Below are positions 27,305 to 32,119 of a stretch of 32,119 nt of DNA, piece by piece (the first letter of the stretch is position 1; every line of letters starts with the position of its first letter). Under the pieces are notes generated by a model. It was not told the DNA's origin, made no database searches, and was given only the letters and a program-made list of their open reading frames with translations. This DNA is from Betaproteobacteria bacterium CG2_30_68_42. GTDB taxonomy: Bacteria > Pseudomonadota > Gammaproteobacteria > Burkholderiales > Rhodocyclaceae. The position numbers and the translations under genes were made by a program. Location: NCBI GenBank assembly GCA_001872285.1, contig MNXU01000007.1, positions 1 through 32,119 on the forward strand, in the 5' to 3' direction.

Positions 27305-29545
27305 TCAAGCGACGCAGTCGACGAAATAGCGGACCTTCCCGTTCGTCGCGTCCTTGACGAGGCCGTGGATGTCGGTCTCGAAGCCGGGGAACAGGTCGTT
27401 GAAGGTGCGCGCGAACGCGAGGTAGCGCACGATGGTGGTGTTGAAGCGCTCGCCCGGGATGAGCAGCGGGATTCCGGGCGGATAGGGGGTGAGCAGCACC
27501 GAGGTCACACGCCCCTCGAGCTCGTCGATCTCGACCCGGTCGATCTCGCGGTGCGCCATCTTCGCGTAGGCATCCGCCGGCCGCATCGCCGGCACCATGT
27601 CGGAGAGGTACATCTCGGTGGTGAGCCGCGCCACGTCGTGCTCGCGGTAGAAGCCATGGATACGGTCGCACAGCTCGCGCAGCCCGACCTTCTCGTAGCG
27701 CGGATGCTTGGCGATGAATTCTGGCAGCACCCGCCACAGCGGCTGGTTGCGGTCGTAGTCGTCCTTGAACTGCTGCAGTTCGGTGACCATGGTGTTCCAG
27801 CGGCCCTTGGTGATGCCGATGGTGAACATGATGAAGAACGAGTACAGCCCGGTCTTCTCGACGATGATGCCGTGCTCGGCCAGATACTTGGTGACGATCG
27901 CGGCGGGAATCCCGCGTTCGGCGAACTCGCCGCTCACATCCAGTCCCGGCGTGATGACGGTGGCCTTGATCGGGTCGAGCATGTTGAAGCCCGGCGCCAG
28001 TTCCCCGAATCCGTGCCAGCGCTCGTTCGAGCGCAGCATCCAGTCCTCGCGCGTGCCCACGCCTTCCTCGGCGAGCTGGTCCGGCCCCCAGACCTTGAAC
28101 CACCAGTGCGCGCCCCACTCCTCGTCGACCTTGCGCATGGCGCGGCGGAAGTCGAGCGCCTCGAGGATCGACTCCTCCACCAGCGCGGTGCCGCCCGGCG
28201 GCTCCATCATCGCCGCAGCCACGTCGCACGAGGCGATGATGGCGTACTGGGGCGAGGTCGACATGTGCATCAGGAAGGCTTCGTTGAAGACGTCGCGGTC
28301 GAGCCGGCGCGTCTCGGATTCCTGGACCAGGATCTGGGAGGCCTGCGAGAGCCCGGCCAGCAGCTTGTGCGTCGACTGGGTGGAGAAGATCATCGACTCC
28401 CGGCAGCGCGGGCGGTCGGCCCCGATCGCGTGATAGTCGCCGTAGAAGTCGTGGAAGGCGGCATGCGGCAGCCACGCCTCGTCGAAGTGCAGGGTGTCGA
28501 TCCGGCCGTCGAACATCTGCTTGAGGGTCTCGACGTTGTAGAGCACGCCGTCATAGGTGCTCTGGGTGATGGTGAGTACGCGCGGACGTTCCTTCACGCC
28601 GCGCGCGAACGGGTTGGCTTCGATCTTGCGCTGGATGTTCTCCCACCTGAACTCCTCCAGCGGGATCGGCCCGATGATGCCGTAGTGGTTGCGGGTGGGC
28701 ATCAGGAACACCGGCACCGCGCCGGTCATGATGATCGCGTGCAGCACCGACTTGTGGCAGTTGCGATCCACCACCACCACGTCGCCGGGCGCCACCGTGG
28801 AGTGCCACACCACCTTGTTCGAGGTCGAGGTGCCGTTGGTGACGAAGAACAGGTGGTCGCAGTTGAAGATGCGGGCGGCATTGCGCTCGGACGCGGCGAC
28901 CGGACCGGAGTGGTCGAGCAGCTGGCCGAGCTCGTCGACCGCGTTGCACACGTCGGCGCGCAGCATGTTCTCGCCGAAGAACTGGTGGAACATCTGGCCG
29001 ACCGGGCTCTTGAGAAACGCGACCCCGCCCGAGTGCCCGGGGCAATGCCAGGAATAGGAGCCGTCGGCCGCGTAGTGGGTGAGCGCGCGGAAGAACGGTG
29101 GCGCCAGGCTGTCGAGATAGGCGCGCGCTTCGCGCACGATGTAGCGGGCGACGAACTCGGGCGTGTCCTCGAACATGTGGATGAAGCCGTGCAGTTCCTT
29201 CAGCACGTCGTTCGGGATGTGGCGCGAAGTGCGCGTCTCCCCGTACAGGAAGATCGGGATGTCCGCGTTGCGGAAGCGGACCTCGCCGACGAAACTGCGC
29301 AGTTGCGCGATCGCGTGCTCGGCGAGTTCCGGCGAGCCGAACTGCTCGTCGTCGATCGACAGGATGAAGGCACTTGCGCGCGACTGCTGCTGGGCGAACC
29401 CGGCCACGTCGCCGTAGCTCGCCACCCCGAGCACCTCCGGGCCTTCTTCCTCGATCGCCTTGGCGAGCGCGCGGACGCCCAGCCCGCTCGCGTTCTCCGA
29501 GCGGAAATCCTCGTCGATGATGATGACCGGAAAATGGAACTTCAC
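27305..29545 (-). CDS. Orn/Lys/Arg decarboxylase, PLP fold type I
   Basis: Decarboxylates a basic amino acid (arginine, lysine or ornithine) to a polyamine or its precursor. At 746 residues it matches the three-domain AdiA/CadA/SpeF family. An N-terminal receiver-like wing domain (about 1-130, VIIIDEDFRSENASGLGVRA) is followed by the PLP domain. That domain has SWHCPGHSGGVAFLKSPVG, FFVTNGTSTSNKVVW, LHFDEAWLPHAAFH and the PLP lysine in STQSTHKLLAGLSQ (Lys394). The C-terminal domain starts around LLTPYPPGIPLLIPGERF. Substrate cannot be fixed by eye; overall it looks nearest to arginine decarboxylase. The start codon is GTG with GGGGAG just upstream. The 101-base gap to dcd has a possible GATAAT -10 (29584-29589) and a small GC-rich stem (29626-29649) at the dcd stop. 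Confidence 0.92.
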   Translation of the reverse strand: MKFHFPVIIIDEDFRSENASGLGVRALAKAIEEEGPEVLGVASYGDVAGFAQQQSRASAFILSIDDEQFGSPELAEHAIAQLRSFVGEVRFRNADIPIFLYGETRTSRHIPNDVLKELHGFIHMFEDTPEFVARYIVREARAYLDSLAPPFFRALTHYAADGSYSWHCPGHSGGVAFLKSPVGQMFHQFFGENMLRADVCNAVDELGQLLDHSGPVAASERNAARIFNCDHLFFVTNGTSTSNKVVWHSTVAPGDVVVVDRNCHKSVLHAIIMTGAVPVFLMPTRNHYGIIGPIPLEEFRWENIQRKIEANPFARGVKERPRVLTITQSTYDGVLYNVETLKQMFDGRIDTLHFDEAWLPHAAFHDFYGDYHAIGADRPRCRESMIFSTQSTHKLLAGLSQASQILVQESETRRLDRDVFNEAFLMHMSTSPQYAIIASCDVAAAMMEPPGGTALVEESILEALDFRRAMRKVDEEWGAHWWFKVWGPDQLAEEGVGTREDWMLRSNERWHGFGELAPGFNMLDPIKATVITPGLDVSGEFAERGIPAAIVTKYLAEHGIIVEKTGLYSFFIMFTIGITKGRWNTMVTELQQFKDDYDRNQPLWRVLPEFIAKHPRYEKVGLRELCDRIHGFYREHDVARLTTEMYLSDMVPAMRPADAYAKMAHREIDRVEIDELEGRVTSVLLTPYPPGIPLLIPGERFNTTIVRYLAFARTFNDLFPGFETDIHGLVKDATNGKVRYFVDCVA

Positions 29546-29646
29546 GTGACTCCCCTGCGCCCCGCCTCACGGCGCAAGCGCGCATTATCCATGGAATGAT
29601 GGCGGTAGAGCGGTGGCGGACCCGGTGAGTTCCGCGCCCCGCGGGC

Positions 29647-30213
29647 TCACATCTTGGGCAGGGTGACGCCGGTCTGGCCCTGATACTTGCCGCCGCGGTC
29701 CCGGTAGGAGGTCTCGCACTCCTCGCCGGCCTCGAAGAAGATCACCTGGGCGATGCCCTCGTTGGCGTAGATCTTCGCCGGCAGCGGCGTGGTGTTCGAG
29801 AATTCCAGGGTGACGTAGCCCTCCCACTCGGGCTCGAAGGGCGTGACATTGACGATGATGCCGCAGCGTGCGTAGGTCGATTTCCCGAGGCAGATCGTGA
29901 GCACGTTGCGCGGGATGCGGAAATACTCGACCGTGCGCGCGAGCGCGAAGGAGTTGGGCGGGATGATGCAATGCGGGCCCTTGACCTCGACGAAGGAGCC
30001 CGGATCGAAGTTCTTCGGATCGACGATGGTGCTGTTGATGTCGGTGAAGAGCTTGAATTCGTCGGAGCAGCGGATGTCGTAGCCGTACGACGAGGTGCCG
30101 TAGGAGACGATCTTCCGGCCTTGGACTTCGCGCACCTGGCCGGGCTCGAACGGCTCGATCATGCGGTGTTCGCGCGCCATGCGGCGGATCCAGCGGTCGG
30201 ACTTGATGCTCAT
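29647..30213 (-). CDS. dcd: dCTP deaminase
   Basis: Dcd deaminates dCTP to dUTP, the main source of dUMP for thymidylate synthase in many proteobacteria, so it belongs functionally with thyA and folA. The 188-residue protein begins [20 protein letters not shown] and has [37 protein letters not shown], the active-site segment [20 protein letters not shown] and the C-terminal [15 protein letters not shown] that folds over the nucleotide. Start and length are standard. It follows apbC by 14 bases on the same strand and is probably co-transcribed with it. Confidence 0.97.
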   Translation of the reverse strand: MSIKSDRWIRRMAREHRMIEPFEPGQVREVQGRKIVSYGTSSYGYDIRCSDEFKLFTDINSTIVDPKNFDPGSFVEVKGPHCIIPPNSFALARTVEYFRIPRNVLTICLGKSTYARCGIIVNVTPFEPEWEGYVTLEFSNTTPLPAKIYANEGIAQVIFFEAGEECETSYRDRGGKYQGQTGVTLPKM

Positions 30214-30227
30214 CGCGCGCCTGCCGT

Positions 30228-31313
30228 TCAGGTGTTCTGGATGACGATGCTGGGAAACCTGGCGCTCATGTCCTTCGCCTTCTCGGCGATCCGCACGGCG
30301 ATCTTGCGGGCGATCTCGCGGTAGATCGCGGCAATGCGGCTGTCCGGTTCGGCGACCACGGTGGGCCTGCCGGAGTCGGTCTCCTCGCGGATGCGGATGT
30401 CGAGCGGCAGGCTGCCCAGCACCTCGACCTCGTAGTCCTTCGCCATGCGCGCGGCACCTCCCGCGCCGAAGATGTGCTCCTCGTGCCCGCACTTCGAGCA
30501 GATGTGAGTGCTCATGTTCTCGACGATGCCGAGGATCGGGATACCCACCTTCTCGAACATCTTGAGTCCCTTGCGCGCATCCAGCAGGGCGATGTCCTGC
30601 GGCGTGGTGACGATCACCGCGCCGGTCACCGGAACCTTCTGCGCGAGCGTGAGCTGGATGTCCCCGGTGCCCGGCGGCAGGTCGACGACGAGGTAATCGA
30701 CCTCGTGCCAGTTGGTCTCGCCGAGAAGCTGCTCGAGCGCCTGCGTGACCATCGGCCCGCGCCAGACCATGGGCGTCTCGACATCGATGAGAAAGCCCAC
30801 CGACATCGCCTGGATGCCGTAGGCCTGCATCGGCTCCAGCGTCTTGCCGTCGTGGGACTCGGGCTGTCCGGAAATGCCCAGCATCTGCGGCTGCGAGGGC
30901 CCGTAGATGTCGGCGTCGAGGATCGCGACGGACGCCCCCTCGGCGGCGAGCGCGAGCGCCAGGTTCACCGCGGTCGTGCTCTTGCCCACGCCGCCCTTCC
31001 CCGAAGCCACCGCGACGATGTTCTTCACCCTGGGCAGCAGCTTCACGCCGCGCTGCACCGCGTGGGAGGCGATCTTCTGATAGACGTTGGCGCTGACGTT
31101 GCCCGCGCCGATCGCCTTCAGGGCCTCGATCACGCTCTTGCGAATTCCGTCGATCTGGCTCTTCGCGGGATAGCCGAGCTCGACGTCGAGAGACACGTCG
31201 TCGCCCTCCACCTTGACGTTGCGCGCGGCCCGGCTGGACACGAGGTCCCGTTCGGTATTAGGGTCAACCAACACGCCGAGTGCCGCGTTGACCTGCTCGA
31301 TCGAAATGCTCAT
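30228..31313 (-). CDS. apbC: Iron-sulfur cluster carrier ATPase ApbC/Mrp
   Basis: A P-loop ATPase that binds and transfers [4Fe-4S] clusters. The 361-residue protein has an N-terminal MIP18/DUF59 domain (about 1-85) and a Mrp/NBP35 ATPase domain. The deviant Walker A is [10 protein letters not shown] (104-113), followed by [31 protein letters not shown], and cluster-binding CSKC (Cys272, Cys275). The start MSISIEQ is preceded by GGAG. An upstream in-frame extension of 35 codons is not family-like. It is the first gene of apbC-dcd and divergent from the OmpA-like lipoprotein. Confidence 0.97.
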   Translation of the reverse strand: MSISIEQVNAALGVLVDPNTERDLVSSRAARNVKVEGDDVSLDVELGYPAKSQIDGIRKSVIEALKAIGAGNVSANVYQKIASHAVQRGVKLLPRVKNIVAVASGKGGVGKSTTAVNLALALAAEGASVAILDADIYGPSQPQMLGISGQPESHDGKTLEPMQAYGIQAMSVGFLIDVETPMVWRGPMVTQALEQLLGETNWHEVDYLVVDLPPGTGDIQLTLAQKVPVTGAVIVTTPQDIALLDARKGLKMFEKVGIPILGIVENMSTHICSKCGHEEHIFGAGGAARMAKDYEVEVLGSLPLDIRIREETDSGRPTVVAEPDSRIAAIYREIARKIAVRIAEKAKDMSARFPSIVIQNT

Positions 31314-31373
31314 GCGTTCTCCGTGGGTGGGATGGCTCCGGCCTGCCCCGCCGGTGGTCCGGGAAAAAGGCGC

Positions 31374-31379
31374 ATTGTA
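31374..31379 (-). promoter_or_regulatory. Candidate -10 of apbC
   Basis: TACAAT on the minus strand, about 60 bases before the apbC ATG. The -35 region is a poor match. The rest of 31314-31469, the divergent gap to the lipoprotein gene, shows no further recognisable site. Confidence 0.35.
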
Positions 31380-31469
31380 ATTCGGTTGCGGAATCCGGGT
31401 TGCCGCTTTCGGCCCCATTCCGCCCGTGGCGGTTCGCTCGAGCGTTCAACCCTTGACGAAGGAGAGATC

Positions 31470-32114
31470 ATGCGTACTGCGATTCGTTTCACCGCCATCA
31501 CCGTGACCGCCCTCGTGATCGCCGGCTGTGCCACCCAGCGCCAGACCGAGACCGCGGTCGGCACCGGGGCCGGCGCTGCTGCCGGAGCCGTGCTCGGCAC
31601 CGCGATCGGCGGCACCGGCCGCGGCACGGTGATCGGCGCGGCGGTCGGCGCGGCCGCGGGCGGCGCGATCGGCTACAACTGGCAGGCCGTCAAGGAGAAG
31701 CTGGGCATCGCCACGCGCGGTTCCGGCGTCGAGGTCAGGGAGCAGGGCGACGGTTCGCTCAGGCTCAACGTGCCCGGCTCCGTTTCCTTCGACAGCGGCA
31801 GCGCGGCGATCAAACCGGGCTTCCGCGCGACGCTGGACAAGATCGCCGCGACGCTCACCGAGAACCGCGCCAACACGATCACGGTCACCGGACACACGGA
31901 CAGCACGGGCAGCGCGCAGTTCAATCTCGACCTGTCCCGCGCCCGTGCCGAGTCGGTCGTGAGCTATCTTGCGGCGCGCGGCGTCGAGCGCAGCCGCATG
32001 ACCTCCGACGGGCGCGGCGAGGCCGAGCCGGTCGCCGACAACGCCACCGAGCAGGGCCGGGCGCGCAACCGCCGGGTCGAGATCACGCTGCGCCCGTCCG
32101 CCGCGCAGCGCTGA
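31470..32114 (+). CDS. OmpA-family lipoprotein with glycine-zipper region
   Basis: A 214-residue outer-membrane-associated lipoprotein predicted to bind peptidoglycan. The signal peptide ends in a lipobox ALVIAGC with acylated Cys20. Residues 32-69 form a Gly/Ala-rich glycine-zipper segment (GTGAGAAAGAVLGTAIGG and onward). The C-terminal OmpA domain (about 98-208) has TVTGHTDSTGSAQFNLDLS with Asp144, RARAESVVSYLAARGV, and RARNRRVEI with Arg201, which form the peptidoglycan site. This matches YiaD-type lipoproteins. AAGGAGAG just upstream fixes the start. It is divergent from apbC. Role in envelope integrity is inferred from the family. Confidence 0.92.
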   Translation: MRTAIRFTAITVTALVIAGCATQRQTETAVGTGAGAAAGAVLGTAIGGTGRGTVIGAAVGAAAGGAIGYNWQAVKEKLGIATRGSGVEVREQGDGSLRLNVPGSVSFDSGSAAIKPGFRATLDKIAATLTENRANTITVTGHTDSTGSAQFNLDLSRARAESVVSYLAARGVERSRMTSDGRGEAEPVADNATEQGRARNRRVEITLRPSAAQR

Positions 32115-32119
32115 GTTCC

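Noticed and set aside
32112-32119. Start of a fifth heptad element after the lipoprotein stop (GAGTTCC)
   Set aside because: Only seven bases are visible and the same string occurs by chance at 29627-29633. It needs sequence beyond the window.

Overview
This is a very GC-rich chromosomal segment with no rRNA, tRNA, transposase, integrase or CRISPR array. The gene content fits a Betaproteobacterium, possibly of the Rhodocyclales or Nitrosomonadales: glyA-nrdR-ribD, apbC-dcd, pmbA/yjgA/mog, a TRAP transporter and a glycogen cluster using GH57 enzymes. Protein resemblance and gene order support this; I could not do a database search, so the order-level placement is tentative. Genes are densely packed and no gene-free stretch exceeds about 300 bases.

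Layout. (1) 1-2873, minus strand: glyA, nrdR and ribD form an operon for one-carbon metabolism, ribonucleotide reductase control and riboflavin synthesis. ribD runs off the left edge. (2) 3000-5801, minus: a fused acyl carrier domain, acyl-AMP ligase and PlsC-type acyltransferase. It is preceded by a 32-codon remnant of a histidine phosphatase gene whose stop overlaps its start. (3) 6068-9631: a TRAP transporter. dctQ-dctM are on the plus strand and the binding-protein gene dctP converges on them across a shared bidirectional terminator. (4) 9754-12253: pmbA (minus), and yjgA and mog (plus). (5) 12225-15225, minus: two tandem paralogous PilZ-domain proteins with large unknown N-terminal regions. 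(6) 15327-27291, plus: thyA, then glgC, GH57-A, GH57-B, class I fba, glgP and glgA, then folA. (7) 27305-31313, minus: apbC, dcd and a PLP-dependent Arg/Lys/Orn decarboxylase. (8) 31470-32114, plus: an OmpA-like lipoprotein.

How the genes work together. glgC and glgA make alpha-glucan from glucose-1-phosphate. glgP and the two GH57 proteins mobilise or remodel it, and the aldolase links it to central carbon flow. No glgB or glgX is present. thyA and folA are functional partners (dTMP synthesis and dihydrofolate recycling) that are often adjacent in bacteria. Here the whole glycogen block separates them.

The most unusual signal is a family of short intergenic heptad repeats (GGTTCCA units facing AACCTGA units). 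They occur at 2929-2999, 19259-19342, 25095-25184 and, split around folA, at 26764-26790 and 27284-27301. A related 7-bp-period repeat (CAGGGGN) sits at the left window edge. These elements abut stop codons, lie just upstream of start codons and can form imperfect hairpins. I do not recognise them as a named family.
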